From Platerodrilus igneus (taxonomy: Eukaryota; Arthropoda; Insecta; Coleoptera; Lycidae), in NCBI GenBank assembly GCA_036346225.1, contig JARFIW010000139.1, positions 8,370,001 to 8,434,000 on the forward strand: 64,000 bases of DNA, given 5' to 3'. This document shows positions 21,770 to 31,115 of this stretch, one piece after another. The notes beneath the pieces are model-generated. The model did no database searches, was not told where the DNA came from, and worked only from the letters and a program-made list of their open reading frames with translations. The first letter of the stretch is position 1. Every line of letters begins with the position of its first letter. Both the position numbers and the translations under genes were made by a program.

Positions 21770-22636
21770 AGTAGGTAAGCTAGAAAATTTGAAATGGCTA
21801 GGTTAGCTTTAGATATAGTAGGGATTATTTCCTGTACGTTTGTTGTGGTTGTTTTGTATTTCTCTTGATCTTCTTGGGGAATTAAACCACTCGTAGCTGT
21901 TAAAATGGTCTTTATGTACGATTCAATCCATGACCTAGGATCGCTGACAAAGATCCTGTCATGGATCGAAACGTAAATATACGATTGTAACAACTATGAG
22001 TGGTTTAATTTCCAAAGAAGATCAAGAAAAATAGTAGGGAATAGCGAAATTCGGTGGCCAGAGTAGGGAATTTTTGAAGCGTAGACTATAGGGTAGTTCA
22101 TACAGGATCGGAGGAAGGAAATACGGGTGTGGGGATAGTTATGCAGAGAAAGACTTGCAAAATAACGAAAGAGTGCTCATATTGAGATTGTAATCTAAAA
22201 TAGTAAATATGGTAGTAACACAAGTATACATGCCCACCTCTAGCTACAGTGATGAAGAGGTAGGAAGCAATCTACAAAGATATCGAAGACATTGGAAAAA
22301 TTTCTGATACCAAGAAAGTAGAAGCCGAACAGAATGATATTAAATTCAGCTTAGACATGGAGGCCAAAGATACTCTAGAGTATAAACAAAAAGAAAGTAA
22401 GAAACCAGGGATGACAAAGAATATTCTGAAATTAATAGAGCAAAAGCGAAAATACAAAAATAGACCATACTAAGCAGGGAAACAGAAATACAAAGCCATA
22501 AAATGCAACAGCACACGTGTCAAAATTATTAACTAGAATTGTACAAAGACGGATAGATAAACAGGCTGAAGAAATACTAAAAGAAGATCAATTTGAGTTT
22601 AGGCGAAACAGGTGAACACAGGAGGCCATTGTAGCT
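21770..22636 (+). pseudogene. RTE-like LINE endonuclease and start of RT
   Basis: The frame around 21775-21825 reads ARKFEMARLALDIVG and resumes after the foldback insert as SEIRWPE, a typical endonuclease block. Then come GNTGVGIVMQRK and VTQVYMPTSSYSDEEV (about 22222-22262). RT begins with SKLLTRIVQRRIDKQAEE and EDQFEFRRNR, ending EAIVAL exactly at the TTAA where piggyBac copy 2 entered. Stops and shifts are frequent, and part of the linker appears deleted or scrambled at about 22270-22500. Confidence 0.7.
21826..22031. mobile_element. Foldback (palindromic) insert made of two inverted copies of repeat R
   Basis: Arms at about 21863-21943 and 21949-22027 are near-perfect reverse complements. 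Each contains TCTTGATCTTCTT, AATTAAACCACTC and the GATCCATGAC block of repeat R. The insert is flanked by TAGTAGGGA at 21817-21825 and 22032-22040, a 9-bp duplication, and it separates the ALDIVG and SEIRWPE blocks of the LINE endonuclease. Confidence 0.75.
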
Positions 22637-23214
22637 TTAACACGTTGACAGTTAGGTTGTATTTATAAAACTGGTACTTTGGGCTAAAATATTTTTTCGT
22701 ATTATTCATACGTATGTAGTTGTAATCTTGAACTAAAATCTACAGTTTATGTACAAAAATATTTAGCGATCCCTTGGGACCAATTTTTCCCACAAGTAAA
22801 TCTTTTCCAATATTTGTCAAGCGGTCCTTGCGAGCGGTCTTAAAACTAGCGGTCCTAGGGGACCACCGCATAAATATTTTCCTGTCTAGACCTGCTTTTT
22901 CGAATATATATTGGGGTATTCATAAAACCACAGCAGTGTTTTTATATCTGTGCCTTAGGTTACACGCTGTTTTTATGTTCCGTGCATTACCTACTAAAAT
23001 AAACGGTGTGCATATTGAGTTTAGTGTTGTGCTCCATAACAATTGCTATCATTTATTATATCTAGTTACACTTGTGATACAATTATTTCAATTCATTTCA
23101 TAGTCGTTCCAGAAGAATTTTCGCTTTGGCATTGTGTAAACAACAGAACAATGGTAAGTTATTTATTACTGCCAACTCGATAAGATGAATAAATGTATAT
23201 ATTTGTATAATTGT

Positions 23215-23812
23215 TTTAGAGTTTGAATCATGTGAGAGTGAGAAAGATCCATATTTATCCGATTCTGCCCAAGGTCCGACGTACGTTGATGAAAGTGACG
23301 GTAGTACTTCAAACGAAGAAACTGAACCTCAAATTACAAGTAGATTGATACAAGAACGCATTCCTGTAGAAAACATTACAAACGACCAACAACCGCGTTC
23401 TTGCTACCTTGAACATCAATTATTATCGTCAGAGAATTCTGATGCTATTGATATACAATTATTACTATCAGGTTCAGATTATAATAGTTCAGGGACTTCC
23501 GAAGACAATGAAACGCCAATACATATGGTTACTCCTACAGTGGCACATGAAAATTGGAACATGCTTGTAGGAAATCACAAGCAGTTTTCATTTATTGGCA
23601 AGTCTGGCATAGAATCAGAAGCTGCAGCTTTAATAATTGAAAATCCACAACAGTTTTTTTATTTTTTTATTGATAATGAAGCTCTACTGCTCATGATAGA
23701 CCAGACAAACCTCTATGCGACACAAATACTCACTTCAGCTATTAACATACCGGAGTTCTCAAGACTGCATTCCTGGCAACCAACTACATTGCATGAAATG
23801 AAACGGTTGTAA
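23215..23812 (+). pseudogene. piggyBac copy 2 transposase, N-terminal part
   Basis: An acidic N-terminus (ESEKDPYLSDSAQG and DESDGSTSNEETEP) is followed by the start of DDE_Tnp_1_7: FIGKSGIESEAAALI, QQFFYFFIDNEALL, IDQTNLYATQI and SWQPTTLHEMKRL. A splice-like TTTTAG at about 23216-23221 may mark an intron or the start of open sequence. It ends in a stop at the 2-kb insertion. Confidence 0.83.
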
Positions 23813-25803
23813 CGTATTTTTTTATTCAGCTACTCTTTGCTTATTAATCTAAAATAATATCTCAATAAAATAAAAATACAATTTATAAATTTCGGAACAC
23901 TAAAATAATTCATAAAATCTACAATAGCATATGCGCTCCTTCGCTTTATAGGTCTAAGTCCTATAATAAGAATTGTCAAGTTGTCATTTCGGGTCACTTT
24001 TCTATCAGCGCCTAAACAGGTAAGCTGCTATCAGCGGCGTGGAAAAGTCAAGATGTTAGACAGGCACATGGCCTGTAATACGGTCGCAAGAAGATATAAT
24101 TGATTTAACCTTCGTGTCGGAATGTGGTTCTTGGCAGCTGTAGCGTGCAGATTTCATTTTGTGTTCCACCTGTAGCAGCTCAATAGATTCCTGCTGGCCG
24201 AAGAAATAGAGTTCCCCATCATTAAAACAGTTGGTATAATTAATTAAATAAATTTTATTAATGTTTTCCTCATAGTGCAATATCGTCAATATTGTAAATA
24301 TCGTATATGGTGCTGAAATGAAGGTTTAGTTTGAGATTTGAAATACGAGAGAATTATAGGACGTACTTAATGAAGAATTAGTTTGGTTAAATAATGTTTT
24401 GTGCAGAAGATCTTTTATAGTTCCAGCGTTATATTTATTTGTAATGATGTGTTTCCTGTTTGTGCATCGCAGATATTTATGGAATATTCCACATCTGATG
24501 TCATAAGTTCAATTTCTTTTGGTCGCACTGTACTTCAACACGTGAGTGATATTTAGTCCTTAATCCCAATTATAATTATTTCAATGTTTTACGAAAGATA
24601 GAAGGTTGAAGTTTTACCTTGTTTTAGTTAACTTAAAAATTATTTAGAAAGAATGCCTTAATAAACTTGTAACCTTGCAAAATTTTAAAGATGGCTATGC
24701 AGTTTGCTTATCGTTGTTATTTCACAAACAGATGCGTTGACTACACTGAAAAAGTTGTTATTGACATATGATGTCAAAAATATATAGCTATCCAATTTAA
24801 ATATCACATGTTATTTTACGCTATTTCTAAAATATCTTTAGTAATTTTGAGGTCATGTAATTTGATTCTTAAACAACATGATGGATTTTTTTTATACATA
24901 TTAAGTAAAACTAACTCTATGTTGAAAGATGCAATTTTATAAGACGTTAAATAATTAAATTTAATTATGAAGTCAACGTAGTACTACAGATGGCTAAAGA
25001 TTAAAATATGTAATATGAATTATTAAGAGAGCTCAAACTTTATAGTAAATTGTTATTCAGAAATATTCAATTTAGAGATCTTTATGTTTTTTTTTTTAAT
25101 ACAGAACCATACTAATTTTCTGTTCTATAATCATTTTAGTTGAAAAGATTATGATAAAGCAAATCAAGTGAATTTAATTGAATAGAATCCATTTTTGCAT
25201 AACTCTTTTATTATTAAAAATTCAAGTAAAATTTATAGGTCATTCATGAGCAAACATTGTGTCTAATGATAACAAATGCCCTGGGTGTATACTTTTGGAA
25301 CTTAAATTCTAGTATATTATTTTTGGTAAATATTTTTTTAAGGACACAAACGGTGTCTAAGTTGTGTATTTATTTGTTCACAGGTTAAGCCAAGACATCT
25401 ATCAGACATCTGGTAATTGAGATTTTGGTAAGTACTTCACAAGGGTGAATTTCAGGTTTTGTGGCTATATAAGCGGTGTAGATTTAAGGTTTCCGCATTA
25501 CCCTAATACAAGTACAGATAATTTTTGTAGGTTGTTGTATTGAAAAATACGGTGGCGCTCATTATCTACATTTTTGGTCAACAGACATCCCAAGACCCAA
25601 GCTCATGTTCTACCCAGAGCTAACACTCTATTAGCCGTTTATCTCTAAAGAGTTTTTCTTTTCCTCAAGCCGTTTTCCATCCAACTTTACCTTGGGTTTC
25701 CATTGTTAATAAGAAATTCTCGACCTTGTGATATCAGGTAAGCGTTTATGATATATGGTGGTCCAATTTGCTATCTGATATTCACGAAGGAATAATTTTT
25801 GTT
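23809..25803. mobile_element. Unidentified 2-kb insertion inside piggyBac copy 2, flanked by a 220-bp direct repeat
   Basis: The transposase block at about 23588-23808 reappears at about 25804-26024 with only a handful of differences. The roughly 2-kb sequence between shows no RT, integrase or transposase motif and no convincing terminal inverted repeats. It includes one coding-looking frame (24056-24289, minus) and a TATA-like CTATATAAG near 25465. It may be a foreign insertion plus duplication, or the join of two piggyBac copies. Confidence 0.5.
24056..24289 (-). CDS. Unidentified coding-like frame
   Basis: A 77-codon frame with protein-like composition, including DGELYFFGQQESIELLQVEH, KMKSARYSCQEPHSDTK and SSCDRITGHVPV. 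It is not low complexity and its Cys residues are spaced, so it looks like a decayed exon or domain rather than chance. I do not recognise the family. No clear splice sites frame it; it lies within the unidentified insertion. Confidence 0.25.
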   Translation of the reverse strand: MTILHYEENINKIYLINYTNCFNDGELYFFGQQESIELLQVEHKMKSARYSCQEPHSDTKVKSIISSCDRITGHVPV

Positions 25804-26735
25804 TACATTTATTGGCAAGTCTGGCATAGAATCAGAAGCTGCAGCTTTAATAATTGAAAATCCACAGCAGTTTTTTTATTTTTTCGTTGATAATGAAGCT
25901 CTACAGCTCACGATAGACCAGACAAACCTCTATGCGACACAAGTACTCACTTCAGCTATTAACATACCGGAGTTCTCAAGACTGCATTCTTGGCAACCAA
26001 CTACATTGCATGAAATGAAAAGGTTTCTAGGAATTATTGGTTACATGGGAATGGCAACACTGCCCTCTATTCGTGATTATTGGACTAAAATGAAAACGCT
26101 TTTTAGTAGTATACTTCCATCTATAATGACCAGATACAGGTGTTACCAAAGATGTGGCATTTTAGTGATAATGATTCATGCCCTGAAGGACACCATACAT
26201 ACAAAGTTCAACCCCTGTTGGATATGCTGATAACGAAGTATCAGTATGTCTATACGCCAGTTAGAGAGTTTTGTATAGATAAGTCCATTATTCCGTTTGC
26301 AGGTAGATTAGTAATGAAATATAATATATGTCTCAAAAAACACATAAATACGGCGTGAAGTTATTTAAATTGTGTAGTGACAAGGGATATACTTGGAACT
26401 TAAAAATATATACTGGTAAAGAAAGAGACGATTTGGCATCAGTGAATTTAGAGAACGCATTATAGAAAGTCTCTTGTATTCTAAGTACAGTAACACCGAA
26501 GATTCAGCTCTACCTGGTCCATCTACTACCAAAAAAAAACTAAACACGCATTTATTTTGTAAATTAGACGTACCAGTGTATAAAGTTCGTAAAAACTGAA
26601 AAGGGTGTTATCAAAAATAGTTACAGGTACTTATCTCAAAAAATAAGGTTAAAAAGGTTTCCACATATTGTGGAAATTGTGAGGACAAACCATACTTTTG
26701 TTTAGACTGTTTTGAAACTTTTCATAGTTAAGGCG
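25799..26735 (+). pseudogene. piggyBac copy 2 transposase, rest of catalytic domain and Cys-rich tail
   Basis: It restarts with the block that ends the N-terminal part (FIGKSGIESEAAALI to LHEMKR), then continues FLGIIGYMGMATLPSIRDYW, a shift to PLLDMLITKYQYVYTPVRE and CIDKSIIPFAGRL (first catalytic Asp region, Glu replaced by Lys after it). Later, KYGVKLFKLCSDKGYTWNLK and a C-terminal CGNCEDKPYFCLDCFETFH Cys-rich domain complete the family pattern. I did not find the second and third Asp blocks, so part of the core seems deleted (near 26450-26500). Confidence 0.83.
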
Positions 26736-27058
26736 AATATATTTTTCCCTACCACTTATTTTTGTAATACAAACTGTGTTTTGTGTAAAATTATTTATTT
26801 TTAACTTATATAATATTATTCTGCTATTACCAAAAAAATAAATACTTAAAATTAAACTACCAAAACAATTCATGGTGACCGAAGTACCATTGAGGTTCTA
26901 GTGGTCCCATCATAGCGTAAAACTAGTTTTGTCGTTGGTCCGTTAGTCTGTAGAGAGATGTTTCTGAATTATTTGATCAACGGTCCATGTGACCGCTATA
27001 TTCACACAGTAAAAACAATGAGAGGTCCTTGGGCCGTCTGTGTTCGCCAACGTATTAA

Positions 27059-27490
27059 GGATAATAATGGAGAAAACAATGGAAAAAAGAGAAAGCCTGT
27101 ATATAAGGTTTGTAAATCTTGAAAAAGCATTCGACAATGTAAAATGGGAAAACATGTTTGAAATACTCAAAAAGATAGGAATGAGTTATAGGAATAGAAG
27201 GATAGTATATGGCTTATACAGAACAAACAGAATTCGAGCAGTAATATAAAGAAGTACATATTACGAAAGAGGTGAGACAGGGATGTGACCCATCTCCGGT
27301 AATTTCTTAACTTGTGCATCAAAGAGACAATGAATACCGTCAAATGAAAGAAGATAATTGGAATTATTACGCAGGGATAAAAGATTGATATGCTTAGATT
27401 TGCAGATGATATAGTGGTATTAGCTTCTAGCAAGGGAAAGTTAGAGGCAGCTCTTAATGAAATGGAAACAGTACTAACAGAGAAATACTT
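27059..27490 (+). pseudogene. RTE-like LINE reverse-transcriptase palm
   Basis: The frame resumes directly after the piggyBac TTAA as RIIMEKTMEKRESLYIRF, then NLEKAFDNVKWENMFEILKK (motif A; the usual Asp-x-x-x-Ala is altered to Asn-x-x-x-Ala). After a shift come EVRQGCDPSP (motif B region) and RFADDIVVLASSKGKLEAAL, with the catalytic FADD at about 27399-27410. It breaks off near TEKY, where LTR-element sequence begins. Confidence 0.8.
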
Positions 27491-29440
27491 GCTATAACAT
27501 ATAATGTATATTATATAATCCACAATGAACAATGTATAATTTCTACTATATAGCAAATAATCCTCTCATACCTTTCCTTTGTTTAAGCAAATTCAAACAT
27601 TTTGTTTTTAACTTCGTATTGACAAACACCAATTGGGTGATGATCATGGCAAGTGCAAAGTCAGTCACAGAACAACTAATTTATACCAAACCGATACTGG
27701 TCACATCACAGGAGAACTATACGTTGTACAATGGAATATATGTTACATTAATAATGGATGAAAAGCGTCAAATGAAAATAAGAAATGTGTAAACAACACC
27801 ATTTCCTTTCATGTTCAATTTCACATATTCAATAAGTGATGGTACTTCAAATATATATGAATCCAATTCTTTTACACGAAAAATTGAATCGAGCCATAAT
27901 GATTCCACATTAAGCGAACGACAGTTGTCGCTACAAACATTACTGGTACAATATCAAATATTATGGATTATCAACTGAATGGACTAACTCCTCTAGTTAA
28001 AAATATGGCCATAGGCTGAGACATAGCCAACCTCAGTGGTCTCGGAACCATAGGATTTCGTCAATTCCTGAACTAACGATCTACCTGTGCTACTCGGTTG
28101 CAAATATGTACATTAACCAAAAGTTAAAATATACGGTCTAACAAACCATAAATTATCCACTACCATCAGTCAGCAAAGCTTTTCCAAACAACGGCAAAAA
28201 CAACGTTTCTCTATACATACAAATGATCAACAAGCTATTACAGTATACACGTAGTTATTCGCTATGACAACCTTTATTAAGTTTAAATTCTATTTTTAAA
28301 TTCAAAATTGATTTCATTTTTTTTATAACAATTCGGTTAATTTTGTAGTTAACTTGTGTTTGTCTAAACTCTTAAAATCTTGTTATCATTATGTTTTGAA
28401 TATTTCTATCTTCAATTTAACTTTTATATCTTCTACCGCATTTAATTTTATTAATTTTTTTTGTTAGTTCAATTGTTAGTTCACGTACAGTATTAATTTT
28501 TGTCTTTATGTTTTACTATTTATATTTTTTGTGTATTAGCATATGGTAAATTCTTGGTAGCTTGTCACTCACCAATTTACAAACCATTTTCCAAAGTAAA
28601 CTTGGAGACCAAGTTTTTTGTAGCGGGGGGTGATGTTATGTGTACTATTTCTCATAATTCCATTTATTATTAATTATTCATTTTCTTATCACAAAATATT
28701 AGATTAGAAATCACTTGTAGGAAGTCTCACACATAAGCTACCAGGAAAGTCCAATCTTATTAGTAAGAGAAAGCAACCACACACAGGACGCGAACGCCAA
28801 TCAGTTTCAAGAATAGATTTAATGAGAACAATGGTTCTCACATGGGTGTGTTTCATGCAGGAAGCACAAACTAATAAATAGGACCGATGAGTCCTTAACA
28901 ATCACTTTTTCAACAACCGCTTTACTTTGTAACTATGACTTTTAACATGTACTTCTTAACAAGAGTTCTTAACAAGAATCCTTCAAGAGTCGCAATGAGT
29001 TAGCCAACAGAAAATCCCTTGCGCAAGTTACTGTGCTTGGTTGGTCGCCTCAGATTGAAAAGAATAATGTAAGTTTTTACTTGTAAACATAAATAATCAT
29101 TACGCTGTTATACAATAATAATTATGCTTTGACTAATTAGCTTTAAACGTTACGAAACAAAATAATTTTAACTAATTATAATTTAAACCTGTGAAACACT
29201 AAATCCATGCTTAGCTTTATTAAACGCTTAACTTAGTATTTTAACTTGTTGAATCGTTATTTATTCAATCCCACAAGCACGCAAGTAGTATAAGTAAGAC
29301 GACCCCCCGAGATAGTTAATTTAGATCAGAGTGAGGGTAACCAATCTACGAATCCCCATAAAGGCTACCCGTCACAGATCGTGGAGGATGCTACATTTGC
29401 ACCCTCACAATTGGTAACGTTACAAAAACCAAAACGTTAC
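27490..29440 (+). mobile_element. LTR-retroelement remnant: 3' internal region and 3' LTR
   Basis: A G-rich polypurine-like GTAGCGGGGGGTGA at about 28620-28632 directly precedes a candidate LTR starting TGTTATGTG at 28634 and ending near CGTTACA at 29424. The 1.1 kb upstream includes broken frames (27640-28130) with Asn/Thr-rich protein-like sequence that could be an env-like or other 3' ORF, though I cannot assign it. It interrupts the RTE-like LINE between TEKY and the KTKVLVC block. No 5' LTR or pol is present. Confidence 0.5.
28634..29424 (+). repeat. Candidate 3' LTR
   Basis: About 790 bp opening TGTTATG and ending GTTACA, immediately after a G-rich polypurine tract. The end is uncertain because ACGTTACA occurs again at about 29435-29441. 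It has no second copy in the window for confirmation. Confidence 0.45.
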
Positions 29441-29890
29441 AGTATCAAAATTAATAAATATAAAACTAAAGTACTAGTATGTAAAGGAGAGATCAACAAG
29501 TCAAAAGCCAGTATAAAAAAATAGGAAACGAGAACTTATTCGAGATTAAGTATTTCTGCTACCTAGAAAGCCAAGAAATACAATAAGGGAGAAGTACAAA
29601 AGAAACAAAAAAAAATTATCAAAAGATATTGCTGCGTTTAACAAAAAAATGCAGCCGCTGTGTTTGAAGACAACAAACATAGAACCAAGGTAAGAATTGT
29701 TGAAAGTATATGTGTCGAGCACAGCGCTGTAAGGTTGTAAAATTTGGACAGTAGAAAAATCAGACAGAAAAAAGATAGAAGAGGTTCTAGATATAGTAGG
29801 GTAAGAAAGAAATATGTGGAAAACAATAAAAAAAATAGGAGAGATAGGATGATGGAACCTGTTATTAAGGCATTAGGGAATAGAGGGGGA
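29440..29890 (+). pseudogene. RTE-like LINE C-terminal region, broken
   Basis: After the LTR remnant the frame returns as KTKVLVCKGEINKSKASIK, then FEIKYFCYLES and KDIAAFNKKMQPLCL and a KIVESI/CVEHS-type block with shifts. Equivalent sequence appears on the minus strand near 41.3 kb. This region follows the RT thumb in such LINEs. Confidence 0.65.
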
Positions 29891-29894
29891 TATA

Positions 29895-30948
29895 CTTATG
29901 CAGTGTAAAGTGCTGATCCAAGCCAACTTGTAAATTGTGTACCTGTCTATGCTACCTGTTTGGATTCAATTACTACTTACTAAATACAACGGATTCAAAA
30001 TTCTTGTTTGAGGTTTACATATCTCATTAGGAAATATGAACATATATTGCATAAGTTGAAGGATGCCAACTGGTTGAATATGGTTAATAGACGAAAACTT
30101 ACAACTGCTTGTTTTTACCATAAAATTATTAATAACATGAAGCCTCAGTATCTAGCTCGTAAAATTACTTATCGTTCTAATGTGCACAACATAAACGTAC
30201 GTAATAGGGGTGTAATATCGCTCGCCCCTGTGACATCGAACATCTCTTCTTAAATGCTATTTTTGTCATACTAAAATTAATCTGATATACCCTGGTATAT
30301 TTAATAAATCTTTTAGTACTTTTAAAACTACTCTCAGGAGATACTTATTTAATAATCAAAATGACCCTAGGTCAACTTGGTAGTAAACACAGGTGTGGGT
30401 GTTTATGGGGACCTGAGTGTGTGTGTGTGTGTGTAAACGTATGGGTATGTGTGAATGCGCGTGTATTTTTAGAGTGGTTGTGTATGCCTGCGTTTGTGGT
30501 TGTGAATGCGGTTGAGGTGAGGTTGAGCATGCATGCTAATGAGTATGTGGTAAGTTGTAATGAACTGATGAGTATATGGATACATGTGAGTGTGCTGTAT
30601 GACCGCATGCAAGTAGCTTCGAAAATGTCAAGAATGTCAAAATAGCCTAATTGTTATGTTAGTTGTTTGGGTAGCAGATGCTTACATCTAACCATGTATT
30701 AAATCTATTATTAGAGCGAATATGAAAATCATTAAATTTTTAACTGAATTTAAATTAAATTAAACTTAGTAAATCTGTATTGTAGTATTAGATTGTTTTT
30801 TTTCCTTCTGTCTAGTAAGGAGTAGTAGGTAGAACAAATAGTATTTGATACTGCTCCTTAAGATTGTCCATTTATACTTTGAATACTGTTTATTTTTTTT
30901 TCTCATATAACATAATGAGGACAATAAAGAATTATTATTATTATATGA
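29895..30948 (+). mobile_element. CR1-like LINE 3' fragment inserted in the RTE-like LINE
   Basis: From about 29930 the plus strand reads RT C-terminal sequence, open at 30008-30253: FTYLIRKYEHILHKLKDANW and RKLTTACFYHKIINNMKPQY then ARKITYRSN. It continues through a 3' region with a GT microsatellite at about 30415-30434, and ends AATAAAGAATTATTATTATTA at about 30926-30948. The (ATT)n tail directly abuts returning RTE-like LINE sequence, so this is a 5'-truncated insertion. Confidence 0.75.
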
Positions 30949-31115
30949 GAAGCAGAAAAAGGAAAAAAAGAGACGTAGAGGTAGGCCTAGATTAGACTAT
31001 TGCACACAAATACTAAGAATTTAAAGAAACTGTGCTGGTTAGCTCAGAATAGAAAACAATGGAGGTATTCATCCAACCAGTTCCAGGTGTCCAGGACTGA
31101 ATACCTAATGATGAT
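30949..31115 (+). pseudogene. RTE-like LINE 3' end (main copy)
   Basis: It reads KRRRGRPRLDYCTQI-like sequence, then LAQNRKQWRYSSNQF-like sequence and ends ACTGAATACCTAATGATGATGAA. It matches the better preserved minus-strand frame at 42299-41970. Confidence 0.75.

Larger units (their letters stand above)
22637..27058 (+). mobile_element. piggyBac-family transposon copy 2, with an internal 2-kb insertion
   Basis: TTAA at 22637-22640 and 27055-27058 flank termini CACGTTGACAG (left) and, inverted, TACGTTGGCG (right), which match in most of the first ten bases. The transposase is on the plus strand but is divided by about 2 kb of unrelated sequence bracketed by a 220-bp direct repeat of transposase coding sequence. 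The insertion lies in the RT coding sequence of the RTE-like LINE: codons on the two sides join in frame through the single TTAA. Confidence 0.88.
21357..31115 (+). mobile_element. RTE-like LINE (main copy), split by four nested insertions
   Basis: Segments in one orientation make up one LINE: an upstream region (from about 21400), endonuclease (about 21770-22260), start of RT (about 22500-22636), RT palm (27059-27490), C-terminal region (about 29440-29890) and 3' end (about 30949-31115, ending in ATGATGATGAA). The gaps are filled by a foldback insert (21826-22031), a piggyBac element (22637-27058), an LTR-element remnant (about 27490-29440) and a CR1-like fragment (about 29895-30948). Parts of the same family recur on the minus strand at 40.9-42.4 and 63.1-64.0 kb. 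The RTE label rests on the RT and C-terminal motifs and is not certain. Confidence 0.75.

Noticed and set aside
30361..30645. 94-codon frame with Val/Cys repeats
   Set aside because: It is driven by a GT microsatellite inside the CR1-like 3' fragment.
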